In this document: piece after piece, positions 43,695 through 53,148 of the stretch
How positions within the stretch are numbered: the stretch's first letter is position 1
Layout of the letters: every line of letters starts with the position of its first letter
Assembly (NCBI GenBank): GCA_937873715.1
Contig: CALMYJ010000003.1
Span: 186,001-250,000 of the forward strand
Source of the DNA: an uncultured Chitinophagaceae bacterium
Lineage (GTDB): Bacteria; Bacteroidota; Bacteroidia; Chitinophagales; Chitinophagaceae
DNA: 64,000 nt
Direction: 5' to 3'
Program-made: the position numbers and the translations under genes
Notes under the pieces: generated by a model
Told to the model about the DNA's origin: nothing
What the model saw: the letters and a program-made list of their open reading frames with translations, nothing else
Database searches by the model: none

Positions 43695-45917
43695 ATGAGA
43701 AGCCTCTTATTATCAACCGCCCTTATATATGCTGCCGGCACAGCTGCTACGGCACAAACCACTAATACCGACAGCCTCAAATACAACGACCTTAACGATG
43801 TAACCGTTATTGCAGTAAAAGACCTGGATGCCCGCCGCACCTCACCAAATGCAAGGCTGGTATATACCAGTAAAGATTTTGAACGCTTTGAACTAACCAC
43901 CATTGGTGATTATATGCGTAGCCTGCCCGGCGTTGTAATGGATAAAGGCAACGAATCGAAAGACGTAAAATTTCGTGGGCTGGATAAAGAATACACCCAG
44001 ATACTTATTGATGGGGAACGCATCCCCGACGGAGGAGAGAAAAGAGAGTTCCAGGTAGACAGGATACCCATGAACATGGTAGAACGCATAGAAATCTTCC
44101 GTGCCCCTGTGGCAGGGCTCGATGCACAGGGTATGGCCGGCACCATCAATATTGTACTTAAAAAAAATGTTGACCGCAAAACACTTCGCTTTAATGCCAG
44201 TGTTGGTAAGGTAGAAGATAACGGCAATGTATACGACACTTACATACAAGCTGGCACCACACTGGGTAAAAAACTCAACCTCTTATTCAACGGTGGTTAT
44301 CAAACCAGGGTGGCGCCTAAAATAAAATTTAAGGAGTCGTATAAAAACGATGTATTGCAAAGCGGTGATGTGGAAAACGAACAAAAAAGATATAAAGAAG
44401 CCAACTTTGCCCCACGCATCAACTGGCGCCTTTCTGATAAACACCAGGTAAACTTCGATCCCATTTACCTGTATTCGCAAGAAGATAAAGGATTAAACAA
44501 ACCATCATACAAATACACTACTTCGGGCGGCAACACTAAAATTGATACCACATCCGAAACAAACCGGGAAATAAAAGACCGTACCGGTTGGGCACTGCGT
44601 AGCACTTACAGCTTTAGGCCATCGGCAAAGCACCAGTTTATTTTCAGGCCCCTGTACCAGGTGTATAGTGAGGTTAAAAACAAAAATGTATTCAAATACA
44701 AGGCCGACGGAATAACGCAAACAGAAACCAACACCGAAACCGAAACCAAGCAGGATAAAGAAGGGCTGGCAAGGTTAACCTACAATTACAGCGGGGCTGC
44801 ACATACCTTATCTGCCGGCTTTGAAGCAAGTACCAAAGACAGGGAAAGGGATAAAACAAAAACCAAAAACGGTACACCGGAAAAAGCCGGTGCGAAAGAC
44901 AGGTATTTGGCGGGTGAAGACAGGCTTAATATATGGCTGGCCGATGAAATTCGTATAGGCAACAGGCATATCCTCAACCCCGGCATACGAGGCGAACTTA
45001 CAAAAGTGAGTACCTCCTCAAAATATTTTAACACCCGTAACGTAGATACACTAGTGCAGGGCAAATACAATTACAGCACATTTAACCCCTCTTTAAATTA
45101 CCTGTGGAATATTACTGATGCCATCAATTTCAGGGCAAATGTTGCCCGTACGGTACGCCGCCCCCAATTCGATCAGCTTTCGCCATTTCTTGAACTAAAA
45201 AAAGGCACCATGGCCGATCCGGATAATATTGGCAATCCCGAACTGGTACCCGAAATTTCAACCGGTGGCGATGCCGGGTTCGAGTATTTTTTGGGCAAAG
45301 CACAAAAACTTGGTGTAATTGGTTTTAATGCTTTTTACCGCAACGTTAAAAATGTAATTGAAAATAAAATATACCTGGATGAAGCTGCAAACCGATATGT
45401 AACCCAACAGGTGAATGGCGGTAACGGTAAGGTGTGGGGGTTTGAACTGGATGCCCGGTATATTATAAACATTCGCCGTATTGGCCAGTTTATACCAAGG
45501 ATGAACTATTCGCTGCTGCGTTCCGAAATTATTGATGCCAAAACAAAACAGTTGCGCAAATTCAAAGGCCAGCCCAATTATGTGTACAATCTCGGCCTGG
45601 AATACATTACCACAAACAGAAGATTTAGCATTGGGGCCAACTATAATAAAGTGCCCATTAACAACGAAGCTGATACAAAAAACGACGGCAGCTACGAAAC
45701 AAAAGAAAATACCGACATCCAAAGGCTGGATATTTTTGCCAACTGGAATGTTACTCAAAAACTTGCCGTGAGGCTGGCCGGGCAAAACCTGCTTACCAAT
45801 ACCAAAGAAGTAAGAAAAAGAGTATATAATGCTGCAGGCATAATGCAGAACTATGATATTGAAAGAGAAAACTATTCGTCAACCATCATGCTTAGTCTGC
45901 AATGGAACATACGATAG
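43695..45917 (+). CDS. TonB-dependent outer membrane receptor
   Basis: This 740-residue receptor has a signal peptide (about 1-21, ending ATAQ). The plug domain (about 35-160) includes VVMDKGNESKDVKFRGLDKE and ERIEIFRAPVAGLDAQGM AGTINIVLKK-type segments, followed by a 22-strand barrel ending in aromatic-rich strands and terminal LSLQWNIR. No carboxypeptidase-like N-terminal extension is seen, so it is a classical siderophore/metal type rather than SusC. It is followed by PepSY and LTxxQ lipoprotein genes, which suggests iron or another metal complex as cargo. The substrate is not certain. Confidence 0.9.
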   Translation: MRSLLLSTALIYAAGTAATAQTTNTDSLKYNDLNDVTVIAVKDLDARRTSPNARLVYTSKDFERFELTTIGDYMRSLPGVVMDKGNESKDVKFRGLDKEYTQILIDGERIPDGGEKREFQVDRIPMNMVERIEIFRAPVAGLDAQGMAGTINIVLKKNVDRKTLRFNASVGKVEDNGNVYDTYIQAGTTLGKKLNLLFNGGYQTRVAPKIKFKESYKNDVLQSGDVENEQKRYKEANFAPRINWRLSDKHQVNFDPIYLYSQEDKGLNKPSYKYTTSGGNTKIDTTSETNREIKDRTGWALRSTYSFRPSAKHQFIFRPLYQVYSEVKNKNVFKYKADGITQTETNTETETKQDKEGLARLTYNYSGAAHTLSAGFEASTKDRERDKTKTKNGTPEKAGAKDRYLAGEDRLNIWLADEIRIGNRHILNPGIRGELTKVSTSSKYFNTRNVDTLVQGKYNYSTFNPSLNYLWNITDAINFRANVARTVRRPQFDQLSPFLELKKGTMADPDNIGNPELVPEISTGGDAGFEYFLGKAQKLGVIGFNAFYRNVKNVIENKIYLDEAANRYVTQQVNGGNGKVWGFELDARYIINIRRIGQFIPRMNYSLLRSEIIDAKTKQLRKFKGQPNYVYNLGLEYITTNRRFSIGANYNKVPINNEADTKNDGSYETKENTDIQRLDIFANWNVTQKLAVRLAGQNLLTNTKEVRKRVYNAAGIMQNYDIERENYSSTIMLSLQWNIR

Positions 45918-45984
45918 GACTTAAAAAAATAATGTACCAGTTGTGCAGCAGTTTACCGGCTGTGCAACTTTGCTTTTTACAAAC

Positions 45985-47166
45985 ATGAAACAAACAAAGG
46001 CAAAAAAAGAAAAAACGGGCAAAAAAATTTCGGGCAAGCTGCACCTGTGGTTGGGCCTTGCCAGCAGCCTTGTGGTATTTATTGTAAGTATTACAGGCTG
46101 CCTCTTTGTGTTCGAAAAAGAAATAAGAGATTTTACCCAAAAAGAAATACGTTTTGTAACCCCCGTTACCGGCGCATCTTTTGTGGCTTTGGATAAAGTG
46201 GAACAACATATAAAAGCAGCTTATCCTGCAGCAACCATCAAACAACTGCGCCTTTACAGCGAGCCCAACCGGGCCTGGCAGGTGCATTTCGATAAAGATG
46301 AAGCGGTTGCCATTAACCCTTACACAGGCAGCATCATAAAAAAATACAGCCGCCACGACTGGCTGCATACGGTAGAAAAACTGCACACTTCGCTCCTGCT
46401 GGGCGAAACCGGTAAATGGATTATCCGTATCAATGTGCTCATCTTCCTGGTACTGCTCATTAGTGGTATTATACTTTGGTGGCCGGGTAATAAAGCGAGG
46501 CGCAAGCAATCGTTTAAAGTAAAATGGGATGCCAGCGCCAAAAGAGTTAACTACGATTTTCACAATGTGTTTGGCTTTTACAGTTCGGTAATACTGCTAT
46601 TGATTGTACTCACAGGAATGTATATGTCATTTGACTGGATGAAGCAGGCCACCTATGCCGTAACCGGTTCGGCTTATGTAAAACCCAAGCCACCTAAAAT
46701 TGATGCCGACGATCTGAATGATGCCATCCTTCAGCCTGCAGTGGCTTATGCCATTGCTGCAAAGCATTATCCCGGTGCTACGGAAGTGCACATCAATTAT
46801 CCACAAAAACCCGGTGATGTACTCAAAATAAAAATGCATTATCCCTCCTCCACTTACAAAAAAACCAACGAACTGCATTTTAACCCCAATACCGGCAATA
46901 TCATGCAGGCAAACCTGTACGCCAATTACAGCGCAGGAGATAAGGTAAAGCACAGCAACAGGGATTTACATACCGGAGCATTTTTTGGGTTGTTTGGAAA
47001 AATCCTTGCTTTTTTAGCCAGCCTTGTAGCCGCCAGCATGCCGGTAACCGGCTTTGCAATCTGGTGGGGACGCAACAAAAAGAAAAAACCTGCAGTTAAA
47101 AAAACAGCATCTGCCAAAGCAACAGGCCTGCTGCAGCCTGCAGCTATTTCGGCCGCATCAGCATAA
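45985..47166 (+). CDS. PepSY-associated membrane reductase-like protein
   Basis: This 393-residue inner-membrane protein is counted from the ATG at 45985. It has four main membrane helices: about 22-45, 146-168, 198-220, and one near the C-terminus. Periplasmic PepSY domains lie between them (RAWQVHFDKDEAVAINPYTGSII and a second around 250-310). Conserved His residues sit near helix ends (LHTSLLLG, HNVFGFY, HTGAFFGLFGK), as in PepSY/PiuB proteins that reduce ferric siderophores with heme. It is 67 bases after the TonB receptor, the usual partner arrangement. The basic C-terminal tail is cytoplasmic. Confidence 0.87.
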   Translation: MKQTKAKKEKTGKKISGKLHLWLGLASSLVVFIVSITGCLFVFEKEIRDFTQKEIRFVTPVTGASFVALDKVEQHIKAAYPAATIKQLRLYSEPNRAWQVHFDKDEAVAINPYTGSIIKKYSRHDWLHTVEKLHTSLLLGETGKWIIRINVLIFLVLLISGIILWWPGNKARRKQSFKVKWDASAKRVNYDFHNVFGFYSSVILLLIVLTGMYMSFDWMKQATYAVTGSAYVKPKPPKIDADDLNDAILQPAVAYAIAAKHYPGATEVHINYPQKPGDVLKIKMHYPSSTYKKTNELHFNPNTGNIMQANLYANYSAGDKVKHSNRDLHTGAFFGLFGKILAFLASLVAASMPVTGFAIWWGRNKKKKPAVKKTASAKATGLLQPAAISAASA

Positions 47167-47189
47167 TGAACAGGATTTAATTTACAATA

Positions 47190-47867
47190 ATGAAACGAAT
47201 ACATCAACTCCTTTCAGGCACAGCCGTAGCACTATTCCTTATTGCCTGCAATGCTGACGAAACAAACCCGGCCGCAAACACCACAGCACTCAGCACCGAA
47301 CAACAGGCGCTGGTAAAAGCAACCGACAGCATCTTTGAGGCAAAAAAAGATTCGCTAAAAAAACATTACGAAACCCTGATGCAAGATGCCGGAGCAACCC
47401 AGGCCGTAAAAGACAGCCTGAAAGCAGAAAAGAAAAAACAACAACTGGCCCTTAAACTGCAGGAAAATGAATTGCTTTCGCAAGCACTCAATGCCGAACA
47501 ACTGATAGCCTTGCAGCAGCAAAAAGAAAAAAAGAAGGAAAGCCCGGAAGAAAAAATATCCCGTAAGCTGGCTAAGTTAAAAGAGGAGTATAATATTACC
47601 GCAGCACAGCAGGCGCTTATACTACCCATGGTTGCAAAAGCGGAGCAGGCTAAGCAGGCATTAAAACAGCAGTACCCCGGCGAGGGCAAAGACAAAACAG
47701 ACGAGGCAAAAAAAGCTGAAAAAAAAGCCAAACAGGCCATTGATGAAACATTAAATATGGGCCTGCAAAAAATATTTACCGCAGAACAAAATTTATTACT
47801 ACAGCAAAAGATAGCCGAAAAAAAGATGAAAGAAATAGAGAAAAAGGAAATGAAAGAAAAGGATTAA
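47190..47867 (+). CDS. LTxxQ-motif lipoprotein (Spy/CpxP-like)
   Basis: This 225-residue lipoprotein has a signal ending in LIAC with acylated Cys20. The mature protein is almost all helix and very rich in Lys, Glu, Gln and Ala. Four spaced LTxxQ-like motifs stand out: LSTEQ (34-38), LNAEQ (100-104), ITAAQ (136-140) and FTAEQ (196-200). This motif marks the Spy/CpxP/ZraP group of periplasmic chaperones and metal-stress proteins. Similarity is to the motif only, so the family call is tentative. It follows the PepSY gene closely (23 bases) and ends at a hairpin. Confidence 0.6.
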   Translation: MKRIHQLLSGTAVALFLIACNADETNPAANTTALSTEQQALVKATDSIFEAKKDSLKKHYETLMQDAGATQAVKDSLKAEKKKQQLALKLQENELLSQALNAEQLIALQQQKEKKKESPEEKISRKLAKLKEEYNITAAQQALILPMVAKAEQAKQALKQQYPGEGKDKTDEAKKAEKKAKQAIDETLNMGLQKIFTAEQNLLLQQKIAEKKMKEIEKKEMKEKD

Positions 47868-47891
47868 AAAATAATTTTTACAAACAGCGGG

Positions 47892-47917
47892 GCCGGGTTT
47901 TCCCGGCTTTTGCATTT
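47892..47917 (+). terminator. Rho-independent terminator after the lipoprotein gene
   Basis: GCCGGG and CCCGGC pair around a TTTT loop, followed by TTTTG and more Ts. It lies 24 bases after the stop and closes the TonB/PepSY unit. Confidence 0.8.
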
Positions 47918-47980
47918 TATACGCACAGCAGTTTTAGCAATGCAAAAAATCTTGCCTAACTTCCTGTTTCATTTTTTTCT

Positions 47981-50176
47981 ATGCACAACGGTTTACGTTT
48001 ACTGGTTTTGCTGCTGTTGCAGGGTGTGAGTACTGTAATAGCACAATCTTTTACGCCGCAGGAAATTACCCGTTTTAAAACACAGTCCCAAAATGTTACC
48101 ATCATCCGCGACAAATGGGGCATACCGCATGTATATGGCAAAACAGATGCCGATGCTGTATTTGGTTTAATGTACGCTCAATGTGAAGATGATTTTAAAA
48201 GAATAGAGTTAAACTATATTGAAAAGCTTGGCAGAATGAGTGAGCTTACCGGCGAGGCTGACCTATACAACGACCTCTACATCCGCCTTATAATTGATTC
48301 TGCCGAAGCCATTGCAGATTACAACAAAGCCCCGGCCTGGTTAAAGCAACTGTTAAATGCCTTTGCCGATGGTATTAATTATTATCTGCACACCCATAAG
48401 GCAGTAAAGCCTTTACTGCTTAAAAAATTTCAACCCTGGTATCCTTTGCTTTGGACGGACGGCAGCATTGGTGCCATCAGTACCGGTGATATTACCGCGG
48501 CAGAGCTCAAAGATTTTTATACCAACAACAGCAACCTTGCCACATACCGCAGCTTAAAGCAGGAGTACAGCAGCGGCTCCAATGGCTTTGCCGTAGCACC
48601 TTCAAAAACAGCCTCTGGCAATGCCATACTCTACATTAATCCGCATGTAACTTTTTATTTCAGGCCCGAAGTGCATGTGGTAAGTAAAGCCGGGTTAAAT
48701 GCCTACGGCGCTGCTACCTGGGGCCAGTTTTTTGTGTACCAGGGTTTTAATGAGCATTGTGGCTGGATGCACACCAGCAGCAACGTAGATGTATCGGATA
48801 TGTATGAAGAAGATGTGGTAAAAACGAACAACGGCATATTTTACCACTATGATGGCGGGTTAAAAAAAATGCTGCAAAAAGAAATTGTACTCCACTACAC
48901 TGCAGGCGACAGTTTAGTTTCAAAAAAATTTACCGCATGGTTTACCCATCATGGCCCGGTAATGACAAAGCGTAATGGCAAATATATCAGCGTACGCTCT
49001 TTAAACCGCAGTAGTACCAGCCTTATACAAAGCTGGCAGCGCACCAAAGCCACCGGCCTGGACAGCTACAAACAAAACATGGCGCTTACTGCCAATACCA
49101 GCAACAACACCGTGTTTGCCGACAGTAAGGGTAATATTGCGTACTGGCACGGCAACTATGTACCCAAACGGGATGCCCGCTACAACTGGAGCCTGCCGGT
49201 AGATGGTACCATAACGGCAACTGAATGGCAGGGCCTGCACAGCATTGATGAACTAGTGCATGTGTACAACCCATCAACGGCGTATATACAAAACTGTAAT
49301 GCCACACCCTTTACCGTATCGGGCAGCGCCAGTCCTTTACGGAGTAATTACCTGCCCTATATGGCGCCTGATGGCGAAAACTTCAGGGGCATTAATGCAG
49401 CAAGACTGCTGGATACGGCCACCAGTATTACAATAGACAAAATGATTGAACTGGGCTACAACAAAAAACTGGCCGCATTTGAAATACTGGTGCCTGCACT
49501 AACAAGGGCATTTGACCAAAATATACATCCCGGCGACAGCCTCTTTACAGTATTGACGGATGCCATCGGGATATTAAAAAAATGGCATTACGATATGGAT
49601 GAAAATTCGGTAGCAGTAACACTGGCCATTGAATGGGCCGAAAAACTGCCTGCCAATTTACGCCGTGTGTATATTGATGAAGGCGAAAAAGACCAGGTAC
49701 AAACCGTACAGGAATTTGCAGCCACCGCAACTCCGGAACAACTGCTACAGCCCCTGGTACAAACCATACAGCAGCTTACCGAAAGCCACGGTACCTGGCA
49801 GGTAAAATGGGGTACTATTAACCGTTACCAGCGCATCAGTGGCGATGTACAGCCGCACTTTTCAGATTCGGCAATAAGCTATCCTGTACCTTTTGCCTCC
49901 TCCACTTGGGGGGCACTGCCATCTTATGTAAGCCGGTATTTTAACAACAGCAATAAACGCTACGGGGTAAGTGGCAACAGCTTTATATGTGTGGTTGAAT
50001 TTGGTAACAGGATTAAAGCCAAATCATTACTGGCAGGTGGCAACAGCGGCAATGCACAATCGCTACATTTTACCGACCAGTTGGAAATGTACAGCAAAGG
50101 ACAGTTTAAAGAAGTATTATTTTATAAAGAAGACGTGTTGCGCTATGCCGAAAAAAAATATCATCCCGGGGAGTAA
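47981..50176 (+). CDS. Penicillin acylase family N-acyl amidohydrolase
   Basis: This 731-residue Ntn hydrolase has a signal peptide (about 1-22) and is likely periplasmic. It has the family alpha-chain start NVTIIRDKWGIPHVYG at about 38-53. The catalytic serine is Ser200 in SGSNGFAVAPSKT, which becomes the N-terminus of the beta chain after self-cleavage following Gly199. FTHHGPV-type and LTANTSNNT segments and NWSLPVDGT fit the beta chain. Relatives cleave penicillins, aculeacin or acyl-homoserine lactones, so the natural substrate is an N-acyl amide that cannot be named here. A deacylase gene starts three bases after its stop. Confidence 0.9.
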   Translation: MHNGLRLLVLLLLQGVSTVIAQSFTPQEITRFKTQSQNVTIIRDKWGIPHVYGKTDADAVFGLMYAQCEDDFKRIELNYIEKLGRMSELTGEADLYNDLYIRLIIDSAEAIADYNKAPAWLKQLLNAFADGINYYLHTHKAVKPLLLKKFQPWYPLLWTDGSIGAISTGDITAAELKDFYTNNSNLATYRSLKQEYSSGSNGFAVAPSKTASGNAILYINPHVTFYFRPEVHVVSKAGLNAYGAATWGQFFVYQGFNEHCGWMHTSSNVDVSDMYEEDVVKTNNGIFYHYDGGLKKMLQKEIVLHYTAGDSLVSKKFTAWFTHHGPVMTKRNGKYISVRSLNRSSTSLIQSWQRTKATGLDSYKQNMALTANTSNNTVFADSKGNIAYWHGNYVPKRDARYNWSLPVDGTITATEWQGLHSIDELVHVYNPSTAYIQNCNATPFTVSGSASPLRSNYLPYMAPDGENFRGINAARLLDTATSITIDKMIELGYNKKLAAFEILVPALTRAFDQNIHPGDSLFTVLTDAIGILKKWHYDMDENSVAVTLAIEWAEKLPANLRRVYIDEGEKDQVQTVQEFAATATPEQLLQPLVQTIQQLTESHGTWQVKWGTINRYQRISGDVQPHFSDSAISYPVPFASSTWGALPSYVSRYFNNSNKRYGVSGNSFICVVEFGNRIKAKSLLAGGNSGNAQSLHFTDQLEMYSKGQFKEVLFYKEDVLRYAEKKYHPGE

Positions 50177-50179
50177 ACT

Positions 50180-51748
50180 ATGCTACGACATTTAATCATA
50201 CTCATCTTGATTTGTCAACAGGCCGGTGCACAACCGGCATTTGATGTATTGATAAAAAACGGCCGTATTATTGATGGCACCGGCAATAGCTGGTATGTAG
50301 CTGATATAGCTGTAAAAGACGGCAAGATTGTATCCATACAAAAAAACATTACACTGCCTGCAGCAAAACTAATTGATGCAACCGGCTTAATTGTGGCGCC
50401 GGGTTTTATAGATGTGCATACCCATATTGAAGACGATGAGGCTAAAACACCTACTGCAGATAATTTTATTTATGATGGGGTAACCACGGTTATCACCGGC
50501 AATTGTGGTGCCTCTAATGTTGATATTGGTACTTATTTGCATTGGATTGATTCGTTGCGGCTGTCGATAAATGTGGCATCCTTAATCGGCCACAATGATA
50601 TACGCAAAGCCGTGATGGGTAAGGCCAAACGTAAGGCCACCGAAGCCGAACTGCAGCAAATGGAAACCCTCGTAACCAAAGCCATGCAGGCCGGCGCTGT
50701 TGGTTTTTCTACCGGCTTAATATATGTGCCCGGCACTTATGCGGCTACAGATGAAATTGTGCGGCTGGCAAAAATTGCCGCACAATACAATGGTATTTAC
50801 GCCACACACATGAGGGATGAAGGCGATAGTATTACCCAGGCCATTGAAGAAGCACTGCATATTGGAAAAGCCGCAAATATCCCGGTACAGATTTCGCATT
50901 TTAAATGCAGCGGCCAGCAAAACTGGGGGCGCAGCCGGCAAACACTGGCGATGATCGTCAATGCCCGTAAAAAAGGCATTGATGTAACGATAGACCAATA
51001 CCCATACACCGCAAGCAGTACCTCACTCAGCACATTACTACCCGACTATATTTTAGCCGATGGGCAGGATTCGGTAAATGCCCGCCTGGCAAGGCCTGCA
51101 GTACAAAAACAAATTATCAGCTACATGCTGGCTAAGTTGCAAAAGCGTGGGCTTAGCCATTACAGTTATGCCCGGGTGGCTTACTATAAAGCCGATACCT
51201 CCTTAAATGGCAAAAGTATTGAGGAAATAAACCTGCTGAAAAAACACAGGCATACGGCAAGGGATGAAGCATTCACCATAATAGAAATGATACAGCAGGG
51301 CGGAGCCGGTATGGTATTTCATGGCATGAGTGAAGCCGATGTACAATACATCATGCAGTATCCCTTTAACATGTTTGCCTCCGATGCCAGCATAAGGGAG
51401 TATGGGCAGGGTGCACCGCATCCCCGTGGCTACGGCACCAACGCAAGGATATTAGGGCATTATGTAAGAGACAAAAAAATCATTTCACTGGAGGAAGCCA
51501 TACGGCGGATGACATCATTGCCTGCACAACGGTTTCGCCTGAAGCATCTCGGCCTGTTACGGAAAGGCATGAACGCAGATATAGTAGTGTTTGATGAAAA
51601 AGCCGTAACCGACCAATCCACTTTTGAACAACCGCACCAGTATTCCGTTGGGTTTAAGTATGTACTGGTAAATGGCACCCTAACGATAGATGCAGGCGTA
51701 CATACAGGAGCAAGAAAAGGAAGGGCATTGTATGCTACGGCCGAATAA
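50180..51748 (+). CDS. N-acyl-D-amino-acid deacylase (D-aminoacylase)
   Basis: This 522-residue amidohydrolase has an N-terminal signal (about 1-17, ending GAQ). Metal ligands are His80 and His82 in DVHTH, the bridging Cys109 in GNCG typical of D-aminoacylases, His residues in ATHMRDEG and QISHFK, and the late Asp in FASDASIREYG. It removes acyl groups from N-acyl-D-amino acids, or may act on related urethanes or peptidoglycan-derived D-amino acids. It is translated from a start three bases after the acylase stop, so both act on acylated amines outside the cytoplasm. Confidence 0.9.
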   Translation: MLRHLIILILICQQAGAQPAFDVLIKNGRIIDGTGNSWYVADIAVKDGKIVSIQKNITLPAAKLIDATGLIVAPGFIDVHTHIEDDEAKTPTADNFIYDGVTTVITGNCGASNVDIGTYLHWIDSLRLSINVASLIGHNDIRKAVMGKAKRKATEAELQQMETLVTKAMQAGAVGFSTGLIYVPGTYAATDEIVRLAKIAAQYNGIYATHMRDEGDSITQAIEEALHIGKAANIPVQISHFKCSGQQNWGRSRQTLAMIVNARKKGIDVTIDQYPYTASSTSLSTLLPDYILADGQDSVNARLARPAVQKQIISYMLAKLQKRGLSHYSYARVAYYKADTSLNGKSIEEINLLKKHRHTARDEAFTIIEMIQQGGAGMVFHGMSEADVQYIMQYPFNMFASDASIREYGQGAPHPRGYGTNARILGHYVRDKKIISLEEAIRRMTSLPAQRFRLKHLGLLRKGMNADIVVFDEKAVTDQSTFEQPHQYSVGFKYVLVNGTLTIDAGVHTGARKGRALYATAE

Positions 51749-52029
51749 AAACAATGGCTTTAGGCTGCTGAAATAAAATTCAAAACCAGTGGATATGCAC
51801 CGCATAAATATATTCCGGGTGATTGTAATGATGCATATTAGCTGTACTGCTTACAGCAGCAAAGCACAACTGCTTAATTTCCGAAAATACTTGCTTGATT
51901 TTTTATTTTCGATGCCGCATTTATTTCCAGCATAATAAAGGGCAGGTGGCACTGTTTGTACCCGACCAGGTATTCAATTTCAGCCCGGGTATTTCAGTAA
52001 GGTTATAATCTTTGGCTGCAGGTAATTGC
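51749..52029. other. Convergent intergenic region without a recognisable gene
   Basis: The gap between the deacylase and the PorP-like gene holds short inverted sequences only (GCTGTA/TACAGC near 51850) with no T run. I see no gene or strong regulatory site in it. Confidence 0.6.
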
Positions 52030-53085
52030 CTAAAAAAACTCCCAGGGAAACCTGTAACCACACTGCCCCGAAGTAGCAGTAGGGCATTTAAAATCGTTGT
52101 TGATGATAATGTTTTTTTGGTAGCCCATTTCCATACTGCCGTGGGTGGTGCCAATGCCCGGCTTACGGGCTTCCGCATCGTAGCTTATCCCCAGTTTAGA
52201 AAGATAGTCGTTACGGTTAGTATTAACAATCCGGGTATTGCCAAACTTCCAGTTGAAACCAATGGTAAAAGCATTGTTGTAAGCCAGACCCATATTATTC
52301 CTGTACCACAGGCCAAGCTCTATAGGAAAATCATTAAAGTCGAACAGCATACCACCTATCAGCGCTTTACTTTGCCCCTGTGCCAAACCGATTACGGTAG
52401 GTTTAATTTTTAAATCGCCGTTATCATATACCCAACTCAGATGGCCGGTTACTTTGCGGGGCATTTTGCTGTTGGCACTGGCGCCTTTAAAACTTATTTC
52501 GGGTGTATTTAAATGGTGTACTGCACCGCCCAGCATAAAATCGCCAAACGTAAATACAAAGCCGGAAGACATATCAAAATAATTTCGTGCCGTATTGCCG
52601 TTATTGAATAGGTCTACCTGCGAAGGATTGCCGGTAATACCGTTTTGATCCAACTGGTCGGCAAACAATAAATAATTGGTGCCCACATTGCTAAAGTTGT
52701 AACCCGCCTGCAGGGCTATGCTCAAAAACCAATTGGAACAACTTTCGCCGGATGTGCCAAAACTACGGCCTACAATACCTGAAAGACTGGTGTTTTGTAA
52801 TGCTCCCCGGCGGCTGTGGTTTACAATGGCACCGAGGTTGCAAATGTTGCGCAGGTAATCATCAAAAAAAGAAATATCGGCTGCTCCGGTAAAATATTTG
52901 AAAGGCTGGTTGAGGTTCATCCATTGCATTTTGCCTGCAGCCGTAAGCCGCATATTGCTTTTGCCACAGCCCGTTAAGCCGGGGTTCATATACAATGGTG
53001 TATTGTAATACTGGCTAAACAGGGCATCCTGTGCATGTGCACTACCCTGCAGTGCCAGTAAAAAAAACAGTATACAGTATCGCAT
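52030..53085 (-). CDS. PorP/SprF family type IX secretion-associated outer membrane protein
   Basis: This 351-residue outer-membrane beta-barrel protein has a signal peptide ending near AHAQ, then the family opening DALFSQYYNTPLYMNPGLTG. Repeated aromatic beta strands follow. SprF/PorP members help type IX-secreted adhesins reach or anchor at the surface. It lies 63 bases downstream of the giant PKD adhesin gene on the same strand, matching the SprB-SprF arrangement. I infer it serves the adhesin. Confidence 0.88.
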   Translation of the reverse strand: MRYCILFFLLALQGSAHAQDALFSQYYNTPLYMNPGLTGCGKSNMRLTAAGKMQWMNLNQPFKYFTGAADISFFDDYLRNICNLGAIVNHSRRGALQNTSLSGIVGRSFGTSGESCSNWFLSIALQAGYNFSNVGTNYLLFADQLDQNGITGNPSQVDLFNNGNTARNYFDMSSGFVFTFGDFMLGGAVHHLNTPEISFKGASANSKMPRKVTGHLSWVYDNGDLKIKPTVIGLAQGQSKALIGGMLFDFNDFPIELGLWYRNNMGLAYNNAFTIGFNWKFGNTRIVNTNRNDYLSKLGISYDAEARKPGIGTTHGSMEMGYQKNIIINNDFKCPTATSGQCGYRFPWEFF

Positions 53086-53148
53086 AAATTGTTTGGTTCT
53101 ATCTTATCAGTTGTGCCGGGGTATTGGTGCCACACAACAAAAAACTGG

